Assembly: GCF_029510815.1 (NCBI RefSeq)
Contig: NZ_CP120360.1
Location: 2,790,001-2,854,000 of the forward strand
Length of the DNA stretch: 64,000 bases
Direction: 5' to 3'
Source of the DNA: Janibacter sp. DB-40
GTDB taxonomy: Bacteria; Actinomycetota; Actinomycetes; Actinomycetales; Dermatophilaceae
Positions 43,982 through 50,698 of the stretch are shown one piece after another. The notes under the pieces are model-generated. The model saw only the letters and a list, made by a program, of their open reading frames with translations. It was not told the origin of the DNA and made no database searches. A program made the translations under genes and the position numbers. The first letter of the stretch is position 1; each line of letters begins with the position of its first letter.

Positions 43982-45615
43982 GGCCCTTCGACCCCCGGGT
44001 CCTCCGCGTGGCGCCGGCGACCCGCGCACCGATCGCAGCGCTGGGTGCCATCGGCGTGGCCCAGGGCGTGGCGACGATCGCCACGGCGTTCGCCCTCGCG
44101 CACCTGGTCGTGGCGGTCGTCCGTGGCGAGCCGCTCGCGGGGCCGGCCGGGTGGACCGGGGCGCTCTTCGCTATCCGGGCGCTGCTCGGGGCGTTGTCGG
44201 AGCGGATCGCCGCCGCCGCAGGAGCACTCGTCGCCACACAGCTGCGCGCCCAGCTGCTGGACGCGTGGTCTTGTCGCACGGTCGACGAGCGTCCACCGCG
44301 TGATCGGGCGCTGACCCTGGCGACGCAGGGCACGAGCGCCGTCGAGCCCTACATCGCGAAGTACCTGCCGGCACTCGTCGCGGCTGCCGTCGTGCCGGTG
44401 CTCGCCATCGGCTGCCTGCTGCTCGTCGACTGGCCGAGCGCGGTGGTGGTCGTCCTCACCGTGCCGCTGCTGCCGCTCTTCGCCGCGCTCATCGGGACGA
44501 CGACGCAGGAGGACACCGACCGCAGGTGGCACGCGCTGAGCGACCTGTCCGGGCACTTCCTCGACGTGATGCGCGGCCTGCCCACCCTCGTCAGCTACGG
44601 CCGGGCGACGCGTCAGGTCACGACGATCAGCGCCGTCAGCCAGCGCCACCGGCGGGCGACGATGCGCACGCTGCGGCTGGCCTTCCTCTCCGCCGCCGCG
44701 CTGGAGCTGCTCGCGACGATCTCGGTCGCGATCGTCGCCGTCGTCGTCGGACTGCGCCTGACGACCGGCTCGATGGAGCTGCTCGTCGCGCTGACCGCGA
44801 TCCTCCTCGCGCCGGAGGCGTACTGGCCGATCCGGCGGGTGGGCACCGAGTTCCACTCCGCCGCCGACGGGTCGGCGGCGCTGTCGACGATCCTCGCCGA
44901 GCTCGGGACGGGCGAAGGGAGGTCGCACCTCCCTAAGGAGATGCGGGATGGTGAGGCGCGGCCCGGTGCGCACGAGGCCAGCGGGGTGCGGTTGGCCGGG
45001 GTCGGCTACGCCCACCCCGGCGCGGAGCGTCGGGTCCTCGCCGACGTCGACCTCGCCGCCACCGGACCCGGACTGACCGTGGTCACCGGCCCGTCCGGGT
45101 GCGGCAAGACCACCCTGCTCGAGGTCATCGCCGGCACGCGCGCCCCGGACCGCGGCACCGTCGTCGTGTCACGGGTTCACCTGGTGACCCAGCGACCCTT
45201 CCTCGGCGCGGGGTCGATCCGCGCGAACCTCAGCATCGGTGGCCCGCAGCCCGACCAGGCCCTCTGGCAGGCCCTGCGCACGGTCGGTCTGGACGGCGCC
45301 GTCGCCGCCCTGCCGGAGGGGCTCGACACCACCATCGGCGACGACGGCTTCGGCCTGTCGGCAGGGCAACGCTCCCGGCTCGTCCTCGCCCGTGCGCTGC
45401 TGTCGACCGCGCCCGTCGTGCTGCTCGACGAACCCACCGCCCACGTCGACCCCGACTCCACCGCCGTGATCGGCGAGGTGATCACCGAGCTGGCCCGTAC
45501 CCGCACGGTCATCGCCGTCAGCCACCAGCCCGAGCTGGTCGCCCGCGCGGACCAGCGCATCGACCTCGGTGCGGTGGCGAGCCACGCGCCCGGCGAGGCG
45601 GTGGTGTCCCGGTGA
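43978..45615 (+). CDS. cydD: ABC transporter CydD, fused permease-ATPase
   Basis: A 545-residue half of the CydDC exporter, needed for assembly of bd oxidase (thiol export / heme-related). Six helices in residues 15-300; the ATPase domain has Walker A GPSGCGKTT (about residues 372-380), signature LSAGQRSRLVLARAL and Walker B VVLLDEPTAHVD. It starts at a GTG overlapping the cydB stop and ends with a GTGA overlap to cydC, so the operon is tightly coupled. A short acidic-basic insertion (LPKEMRDGEARPG) lies between the domains. Confidence 0.93.
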   Translation: MRPFDPRVLRVAPATRAPIAALGAIGVAQGVATIATAFALAHLVVAVVRGEPLAGPAGWTGALFAIRALLGALSERIAAAAGALVATQLRAQLLDAWSCRTVDERPPRDRALTLATQGTSAVEPYIAKYLPALVAAAVVPVLAIGCLLLVDWPSAVVVVLTVPLLPLFAALIGTTTQEDTDRRWHALSDLSGHFLDVMRGLPTLVSYGRATRQVTTISAVSQRHRRATMRTLRLAFLSAAALELLATISVAIVAVVVGLRLTTGSMELLVALTAILLAPEAYWPIRRVGTEFHSAADGSAALSTILAELGTGEGRSHLPKEMRDGEARPGAHEASGVRLAGVGYAHPGAERRVLADVDLAATGPGLTVVTGPSGCGKTTLLEVIAGTRAPDRGTVVVSRVHLVTQRPFLGAGSIRANLSIGGPQPDQALWQALRTVGLDGAVAALPEGLDTTIGDDGFGLSAGQRSRLVLARALLSTAPVVLLDEPTAHVDPDSTAVIGEVITELARTRTVIAVSHQPELVARADQRIDLGAVASHAPGEAVVSR

Positions 45616-47254
45616 CTCGCCCCCTTCGCCTCACGCCCGGGCTGCTCGTCGCCGGCCTCCTCGGCGGGGTCGCGACCGCCTCCGGCATCGCGTTGACGAC
45701 CACCTCCGGGTGGCTCATCGTGCGCGCTGACCAGGGCCCGCAGATCATGCTGCTGCTCACGGCGATCGTCGCGGTGCGCACCTTCGGCCTGGCGCGGCCG
45801 GTCTTCCGGTACTGGGAGCGGCTACGCAGCCACGACGCCGCCCTCGCCGATCTCGCCGAGGCACGCACCCGCACCTACGCCGACCTCGTCCCGCTCACCC
45901 CTGCCCGGCTCGGCTCCCGCGGCCGCGCCGACGTCCTCACCGGCGTGGTCGACGACCTGACCGACGTCATCGAGGCGTCCGTGCGGGTGACGGTCCCGGC
46001 GCTGTCCGCCCTGCTCGCGGGGGTCGGGGCGGCGGCGCTCACCGCGCTCGTCGACGCCCGGGTCGGGCTCACGCTCGCGGCGATGCTCCTGGCCGCAGCC
46101 GGCGTGGCCGTCCTCGCCGACCGCCTCGAGTCACGCGCCCAGGAGCACGTCCTCGCAGCCCGCGCCGAGGTCGCCCGGGTCGCCCAGCTGACCACCGACC
46201 ACGCCGACGAGCTGCGCTCCATCGGGGGCACCGACACCGCCACCGGGTGGTTGCGCACCGCGCACGAGGCGTTGCGCGACAGTGTTGCCCGCCAGGCCCG
46301 CGGCCGCTCGCTCAGCGCCGCCGCCGTGCTCGTGATCACCGGGGCGGCGACCCTGGCGAGCGCGGCCCTCGCCGCCGCCTCCACCGCGAGCGACCCGGTC
46401 CGCGCCCTCCTCGTCCTCGCCCCGGTGGCCGTCGGCGAGACGCTCGGTGTGCTCACCGACGCCACCCGTGCGCTCGCCCGGGCCCGCGCCTGCGCCGACC
46501 GCCTCGACGACCTGCGCAACCGGCTCCCGGCCGTGGTCGACCCGGCCGGGGCGAGCCCCTTCGCGCCGAAGGGGTCCCGCGCCTCCGCCTGAGCGGGCTC
46601 ACCGCGGGATGGCACCCCGGGCGCACCGGCGTCGGGCCGCTCGACCTCACCGTCGACCCCGGTGAGCGGATCGCGATCACCGGGCCGAACGGCAGCGGCA
46701 AGTCCACCCTCCTAGCGGTCCTCGCCCGCCACCTCGACCCGACGGCGGGCACCTACACGGTCGACGGCACCGACGTCGCGGAAGCGCCGCTGGAGGAGGT
46801 GCGGGCACTCTTCGCCCTCGTCGACGACGAGCCGCACGTGCTCGCCGGCAGCCTGCGCGCCAACCTGGCCCTCGCCGCCCCCGAGGCCGACGACGCGCAG
46901 CTGGTCATCGCCCTTCGTCGGGCGGGTCTGGGCGGCTGGCTCGACGACCTCCCCGACGGCCTCGACACCCGGCTGGGCACCGGCGGCCACGGCGTCTCCG
47001 GGGGCGAGCGGACGAGGTTGTCGATCGCCCGCGCCATCGCCAGCGGCCGGCCGGTCATCCTGCTCGACGAGCCGGTCGCCCACCTCGACCACCCGACCGC
47101 CATCGCGGTCATCACCGACCTGCTCGAGCACGCGGGCGGCCGGTCGGTGGTCATGGTGACCCACCACGGCGTCGGCCTGGAGCGGATGGACCGCATCGTG
47201 ACCACGTCGAGCGAAGGGAGCGCCAGCCGAGCCGCCGCATCCGCCCCCGGGTGA
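45612..47254 (+). pseudogene. cydC: CydC split by a one-base shift in a G run
   Basis: Two frames together make a normal CydC. The permease half begins at GTG 45612 (RPLRLTPGLLVAGLLGGVA) and runs to a TGA at 46592. The ATPase half continues in the -1 frame to 47254, with Walker A GPNGSGKST, signature VSGGERTRLSIARAI and Walker B PVILLDEPVAHLD. The frames meet at GAAGGGGTCCC, G run at 46571-46574. With five G the reading would be K-G-V-P-R-L-R-L, in frame; this genome's favoured GAAGGGGG has five. No start codon with a ribosome-binding site precedes the ATPase half. So this is a real one-base deletion, a sequencing error, or a slip-regulated gene. Confidence 0.85.
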
Positions 47255-47320
47255 CCTCGGGCAGGGCTGCGGCCGGGCGGCGGTGAGCGGGGGTGGGCGG
47301 TGAGGGGGGCGCGCGGTGGG

Positions 47321-48346
47321 TCAGTGCACGACGACAGTGGTCCCGATGGGCATGAGGTCCCGCGACCAGATCAGGTCCATGGCCGAATTGCTCACCCGTG
47401 CGCACCCGTGCGAGGCCGGGTAGCCGGGGACCGACCCGAGGCCGTGGACGGCGATGCCGCGGTTGAAGTAGCGCGGCCGGTAGAGCGTGCCCAGCGGGGC
47501 CTCGTCCCACCCGTCGACGAAGCGGAAGACGGAGAACGTCCCGGGCGGCGTGGTCGCGATGGCGGGGTTGCCCTGCGAGGAGATGTACCGCTCCCCCGAT
47601 CCGGTGCTCGTGTGCAGGACGTACTCCAGGGCGCCGCCGCGGACGACGAGCAGAACCTGACGGTCGAGGTCCACCTCGACGCGGTTGGCGGGTCCACCGT
47701 GGACGGGCGGCCGCACGCCACGCTCGAGCGCGGACATCGTGCGCGGTCCGGCGATGCCGTCACGGCCCAGGCCGGCCGACCCCTGCAACGCCATGACGGC
47801 CTGGACGGTCAGGTCGCCGTAGCTCGAGTCGGGGGTACCCAACCAGTACCCGAGGGCGGACAGCTGCTGCTGCAGCTCGAGCACCGCGGGGCCGGAGTCG
47901 CCGGGCCGCAGGATGGTCTCCTCGGGCGTGGGCTCGGGCGTCGGCTCCGGCGTGGGAGTCGGCTCCGGGCTCGGCGGCGGGGTCGACGGCTCCCGGGTGG
48001 GCGTCGGTTCGGCGGTGGGCGTCGGGGCGGTCGGCTCCGACGTCGTGGGCTCCGACGTCGTGGGCGTCGGCTCCGGGCTCGTGGTCTCGGGCGCGGTCGT
48101 CGTGGTGCTCGTCGACGGCTGCGTGGACGATGAGCTCGTGGCGCTCGTGGCAGTCGTGGACGGTGAACTCGTGGACGACGAGCTCGTGGACGAGGACGAG
48201 CTGCTCGTCACCCGCTCGGTCGGGGACGTGCTGGTCGAGCTCGTCCCATCGGGGGTGCGAGCCTCCGGCGCCCCCTGCGCGCCACACCCCGCGAGCAGCG
48301 CCGCCGTTGCGAGCGCTGCTGCCACCCTGCTGGTCCGGATCGTCAT
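47321..48346 (-). CDS. L,D-transpeptidase lipoprotein with peptidoglycan-binding domain
   Basis: A 341-residue secreted protein. A signal peptide ends in the lipobox LLAGC (Cys about 21), a long Ser/Thr/Pro/Glu linker follows (about 30-145), then a peptidoglycan-binding domain 1 (PGDSGPAVLELQQQLSALGY, about 150-210) and a YkuD domain. The YkuD signature reads IAVHGLGSVPGYPASHGCAR (about 295-314) with the catalytic Cys. It should make 3-3 cross-links or attach groups to peptidoglycan. ATG 48346 follows GAGG. A direct repeat GTCACA-N5-GTCACA lies about 85-100 bp upstream. Confidence 0.9.
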   Translation of the reverse strand: MTIRTSRVAAALATAALLAGCGAQGAPEARTPDGTSSTSTSPTERVTSSSSSSTSSSSTSSPSTTATSATSSSSTQPSTSTTTTAPETTSPEPTPTTSEPTTSEPTAPTPTAEPTPTREPSTPPPSPEPTPTPEPTPEPTPEETILRPGDSGPAVLELQQQLSALGYWLGTPDSSYGDLTVQAVMALQGSAGLGRDGIAGPRTMSALERGVRPPVHGGPANRVEVDLDRQVLLVVRGGALEYVLHTSTGSGERYISSQGNPAIATTPPGTFSVFRFVDGWDEAPLGTLYRPRYFNRGIAVHGLGSVPGYPASHGCARVSNSAMDLIWSRDLMPIGTTVVVH

Positions 48347-48693
48347 GTGTCCTCGTACCTCTCGTCCGCGTGCAGTCTCCTGACCCCGGACGCGCCCTCC
48401 CCCGCACTTGTTGCGTGTCGCCGCAGACTGTGACCGTTGTGTGACCCCCGCACATGGTCCGGCGGTGACCCGGGGGCAGGGGCATGGTTCGCAATCCCCA
48501 CCTCGCGCACTATCCTCGCTACGCCGGTGTGTTACCGGGCTCACGCTCGGCGGCCCCGGCGCGAAGGACGATCCGCCCGGCGGACCCCTGCCGTGATCGT
48601 CGACCACGACCTCGCCACACACGGGCTTGCCCCGGAGGAGGACCACGCTGTGCTTGACCTGCAGATGCCGCACCCGTCCCTGGACGTGGGCCT
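48347..48693. other. Intergenic region between the L,D-transpeptidase and BsaP
   Basis: A 347-bp divergent gap. On the minus strand side it holds the direct repeat described at 48429-48445. The plus-strand side contains a 34-codon open frame (48593-48697, GTG start) overlapping the bsaP start as GTGA. It lacks a good ribosome-binding site and shows no family, so it is left uncalled. No riboswitch fold was recognised. Confidence 0.55.
48429..48445 (-). promoter_or_regulatory. GTCACA direct repeat, candidate MtrA-type box
   Basis: On the minus strand, GTCACA-CAACG-GTCACA is a direct repeat with an 11-bp period (one helical turn), about 85-100 bp upstream of the L,D-transpeptidase start. MtrA-type response regulators in mycobacteria and relatives bind GTCACA-like direct repeats near cell-wall genes. 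The link is inference. Confidence 0.5.
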
Positions 48694-48969
48694 GTGACGA
48701 GCGACCTGCCCGCTGCCGGCGACTCCGGCTGGAGCGACCCCGACACGCTCGGTGCGATCCCTCCGGTCCGCACCGTCACCTACTGCGGCCACTGCGGCGA
48801 GTCGGCATCGAAGAAGAGCCACGTGCTCTGCCGCCAGCGCCTCGAGCAGGGTCCGCCGCAGTACTGCCCGAGCTGCCGGCGCCGCCTGACGGTGAACGAG
48901 ACCGCCGAGGGCTGGGTCGCGGAGTGCAAGAAGCACGGGGAGACGTCCGGGACGATCACCCGGGCCTGA
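48694..48969 (+). CDS. bsaP: Biotin synthase auxiliary protein, BsaP-like
   Basis: A 91-residue protein with four paired cysteines and a histidine in the pattern YCGHCGESA, HVLCRQRL, QYCPSCRRRLTV, GWVAECKKHG. This is the layout of BsaP, a small actinobacterial protein that supports the iron-sulfur cluster of biotin synthase BioB. Start GTG 48694. In many genomes it follows bioB; here no bioB is present in the window and the gene stands alone between the L,D-transpeptidase and a terminator. Symbol assigned by motif resemblance. Confidence 0.72.
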   Translation: MTSDLPAAGDSGWSDPDTLGAIPPVRTVTYCGHCGESASKKSHVLCRQRLEQGPPQYCPSCRRRLTVNETAEGWVAECKKHGETSGTITRA

Positions 48970-48988
48970 GACTGACCAGTCCTGCGGA

Positions 48989-49044
48989 CTTGTGCCCTAC
49001 CTCGTGTGGTGGGACGCGTCCCGTGACATGAGGTAGGGCACAAG
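48989..49044. repeat. 15-bp inverted repeat enclosing a 12-bp palindrome
   Basis: Arms CTTGTGCCCTACCTC (48989-49003) and its exact reverse complement (49030-49044) enclose 26 bp, which contain the perfect palindrome GGGACGCGTCCC. It starts 20 bp after the bsaP stop and is followed by a separate hairpin. It could be a terminator, a small non-autonomous inverted-repeat element or a binding site. Confidence 0.7.
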
Positions 49045-49056
49045 CCTGCCCGCACG

Positions 49057-49090
49057 CGGGGGCGAAGGGGGGATGCCCCCTTCGCCCCCG
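49057..49090. terminator. GC-rich hairpin downstream of bsaP
   Basis: Exact 15-bp arms (CGGGGGCGAAGGGGG and complement) with a 4-base loop, containing the CGAAGGGGG nonamer in both directions. Position fits a terminator for bsaP. Confidence 0.65.
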
Positions 49091-49140
49091 CTCGGCTGCG
49101 CGGAGGGAACAGCCCGCACCACCCCGGCGTCCGGTCAGAT

Positions 49141-49169
49141 GGTTGAACTTGCTACTATTTTGGTTGAAC
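49141..49169 (+). promoter_or_regulatory. GGTTGAAC direct repeat upstream of the FMN reductase gene
   Basis: GGTTGAAC occurs at 49141-49148 and 49162-49169, 21 bp apart (two helical turns), flanking TACTAT, a possible -10. A regulator binding the same face twice is plausible. No candidate regulator is adjacent except the downstream TetR. Confidence 0.4.
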
Positions 49170-49206
49170 CTTCATCTTCACTGACCACCCCACAAGGGAG
49201 CCCCAC

Positions 49207-49746
49207 ATGAACGTCATCGTCCTCGTCGGCAGCCTCCGCGCCGACTCCACGAACCGTCAGCTCGCCGAGAACGCGATCGCCCAGCTGCCCGAGGGCAGCA
49301 CCGCCCGGGTCTTCGACCGCGTCGCCGACCTGCCGCACTACTCCGAGGACCTCGACGCCGAGGGTCGCGTCCCGGCCGTCGCCGAGGAGCTGCGCCGCGC
49401 CATCGCGGACGCCGACGCACTGATCGCCGTCACGCCGGAGTACAACGGCACCCTGTCGAGCGTCATGAAGAACGCCATCGACTGGGCCTCGCGCCCCTAC
49501 GGCGAGGCCTGCGTCTCCGGCACGCGGACGATCGTGCTGGCCGCCTCCGCCGCCCCGTATGCAGCGCAGTGGGCCCGCACCGACGCCGTGCGCGCCCTCC
49601 AGGTCGCCGGCGCCGATGTCGTCGAGGACACCTTCGGCGTGGGGACCTCCCACGAGGCCTTCGTCGACGGCACGCTGGTCGACGCCGAGGCCCTCGCCGA
49701 GCTGCGGGCCCTCGTGGGCCGTCTCGCCGCCACCCCCGTCGCCTGA
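49207..49746 (+). CDS. NAD(P)H-dependent FMN reductase
   Basis: A 179-residue flavodoxin-fold protein. The phosphate-binding loop VGSLRADSTNRQLAEN (residues 7-22) and TPEYNGTLSSVMKNAIDWAS (about 78-97, isoalloxazine contact) define the NADPH-dependent FMN reductase family. Members reduce quinones, azo compounds or free flavin. ATG 49207 follows AAGGGAG. It is a single gene with an intrinsic terminator 16 bp after the stop. Physiological electron acceptor unknown. Confidence 0.9.
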   Translation: MNVIVLVGSLRADSTNRQLAENAIAQLPEGSTARVFDRVADLPHYSEDLDAEGRVPAVAEELRRAIADADALIAVTPEYNGTLSSVMKNAIDWASRPYGEACVSGTRTIVLAASAAPYAAQWARTDAVRALQVAGADVVEDTFGVGTSHEAFVDGTLVDAEALAELRALVGRLAATPVA

Positions 49747-49761
49747 CACCACATCGCCCCA

Positions 49762-49800
49762 CCGAAGGGCCGTCGTCCACCGCGGACGGCGGCCCTTCGG
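49762..49800. terminator. Intrinsic terminator of the FMN reductase gene
   Basis: A 17-bp stem (CCGAAGGGCCGTCGTCC with one G-U pair) and a 5-base loop begins 16 bp after the stop. Confidence 0.82.
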
Positions 49801-49817
49801 CGCGCACCCGCCCCCTT

Positions 49818-49921
49818 CGCAACTGCTTAGGCTCCTGCACAGAAGCAGGCCCCACCCGCGCAACTGCTTAGGCTCCTGCAGAGAAACGGCCCCCTTCTGC
49901 GCAACTGCTTAGGCTCCTGCG
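49818..49921 (+). repeat. Repeat array E: three units, period 41 bp
   Basis: Units at 49818-49839, 49859-49880 and 49900-49921 in the AACTGCTTAGGCTCC orientation, lying between the FMN reductase terminator and the TetR gene. The spacers are CAGAAGCAGGCCCCACC and similar, less GC-uniform than in array C, so only the palindrome itself is strictly conserved. Confidence 0.9.
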
Positions 49922-49946
49922 AAGGATTTTGCACGATTGTCGCGAT

Positions 49947-49961
49947 AGTGCAGAATGCACT
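49947..49961. promoter_or_regulatory. Candidate TetR operator overlapping the tetR start codon
   Basis: AGTGCA-GAA-TGCACT is a perfect inverted repeat that includes the ATG at 49955. TetR regulators typically bind 15-bp dyads, and a site on the start codon would give tight autorepression. AGTGCAAC follows at 49973, a possible further half-site. Confidence 0.55.
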
Positions 49962-50578
49962 CTGTGGCAATTAGTGCAACGACCAGCAGCAGGCGGCAGG
50001 CGATCATCGCCGCCGCCCAGCGCCTGGCGGTCAAGCGCGGCTACTCCGGCTTCACCGTCGAGGACCTCGCCGCCGCGGTGGGGTGCTCGCGCCGCACCCT
50101 CTTCAACCACGTCTCCTCCAAGGAGGAGGCCGTCCTCGGCGTGCTGCCCCGGATCACCGACGAGCAGGTCGCGACCCTGCGCTCGGGCGGCCCGACGGGT
50201 GACCTCGTGGAGGACCTCGTCATCACCGCCATCGACAGCCTCGGCGGCGACGACGCAACCGCCGCGGACTGGCAGCAGCTGCATGACGTCATCCGCCGCA
50301 ACCCCGAGCTGCTCGTGCGCGTACAGGACCACGTGGACGAGCTCGGCCTGTCCCTGGTCACGCACCTCGCCGCCCGTGACGGGGTCGGCGAGGAGCAGGC
50401 CAAGATCGTCTTCACCGTCGTCGGCGGTCTCATCGGACGTGCCGTCCAGGACCTCATCGAGGCCTCACCCAGCGACCTCGGCACCGGGGGCCTGACCGCC
50501 CGCATCCACCACAACCTCGACCTCGCCCGCGAGGTCCTCGCCCCCCGTACCGGCAGCACATCGTGCGCAACTGCTTAG
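49955..50578 (+). CDS. TetR-family transcriptional regulator
   Basis: A 207-residue protein. The N-terminal helix-turn-helix reads AIIAAAQRLAVKRGYSGFTV, EDLAAAVGCSRRTLFNHVSS (about residues 36-55). The C-terminal ligand domain is variable. It probably represses itself and the MmpL exporter 120 bp downstream. ATG 49955 is used; GTG 49964 is in frame and lies outside the dyad, so the true start is open. The stop codon TAG at 50576-50578 falls inside a copy of the 22-bp repeat. Confidence 0.88.
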   Translation: MHSVAISATTSSRRQAIIAAAQRLAVKRGYSGFTVEDLAAAVGCSRRTLFNHVSSKEEAVLGVLPRITDEQVATLRSGGPTGDLVEDLVITAIDSLGGDDATAADWQQLHDVIRRNPELLVRVQDHVDELGLSLVTHLAARDGVGEEQAKIVFTVVGGLIGRAVQDLIEASPSDLGTGGLTARIHHNLDLAREVLAPRTGSTSCATA

Positions 50579-50587
50579 GCTCCTGCG
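50566..50587 (+). repeat. Single 22-bp palindromic unit over the tetR stop codon
   Basis: A perfect copy of the consensus unit. It encodes the last Ala-Thr-Ala of the TetR protein and its TAG stop, so the repeat is part of the reading frame. Confidence 0.9.
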
Positions 50588-50698
50588 CCCTCTCCGCGCA
50601 CCCGGCCCCGAGCTCCACGTAGCGCGGCTGACCCCCTTCGTCCTCCTCCGGCCCCGACGACGAGGCCACCACCCACGACGCCCCGAAAGGCACCCACC

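Noticed and set aside
41534..44029. An 831-codon minus-strand frame opposite cydAB
   Set aside because: Antisense shadow of well-conserved oxidase genes; its sequence is an Arg/Asp/Gly/His-rich string with no domain.
46247..46560. Independent start for the cydC ATPase half in the -1 frame
   Set aside because: The open frame reaches back here, but its upstream part is a shadow of the permease half and no start codon with a ribosome-binding site precedes the ATPase domain.
48347..48693. ydaO-type (c-di-AMP) riboswitch upstream of the L,D-transpeptidase
   Set aside because: Such riboswitches precede wall hydrolases in actinobacteria, but I could not find the conserved junction sequences on the minus strand.
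48593..48697. A 34-codon frame with GTG start overlapping bsaP
   Set aside because: No ribosome-binding site and no recognisable family; kept only as a note in the intergenic entry.
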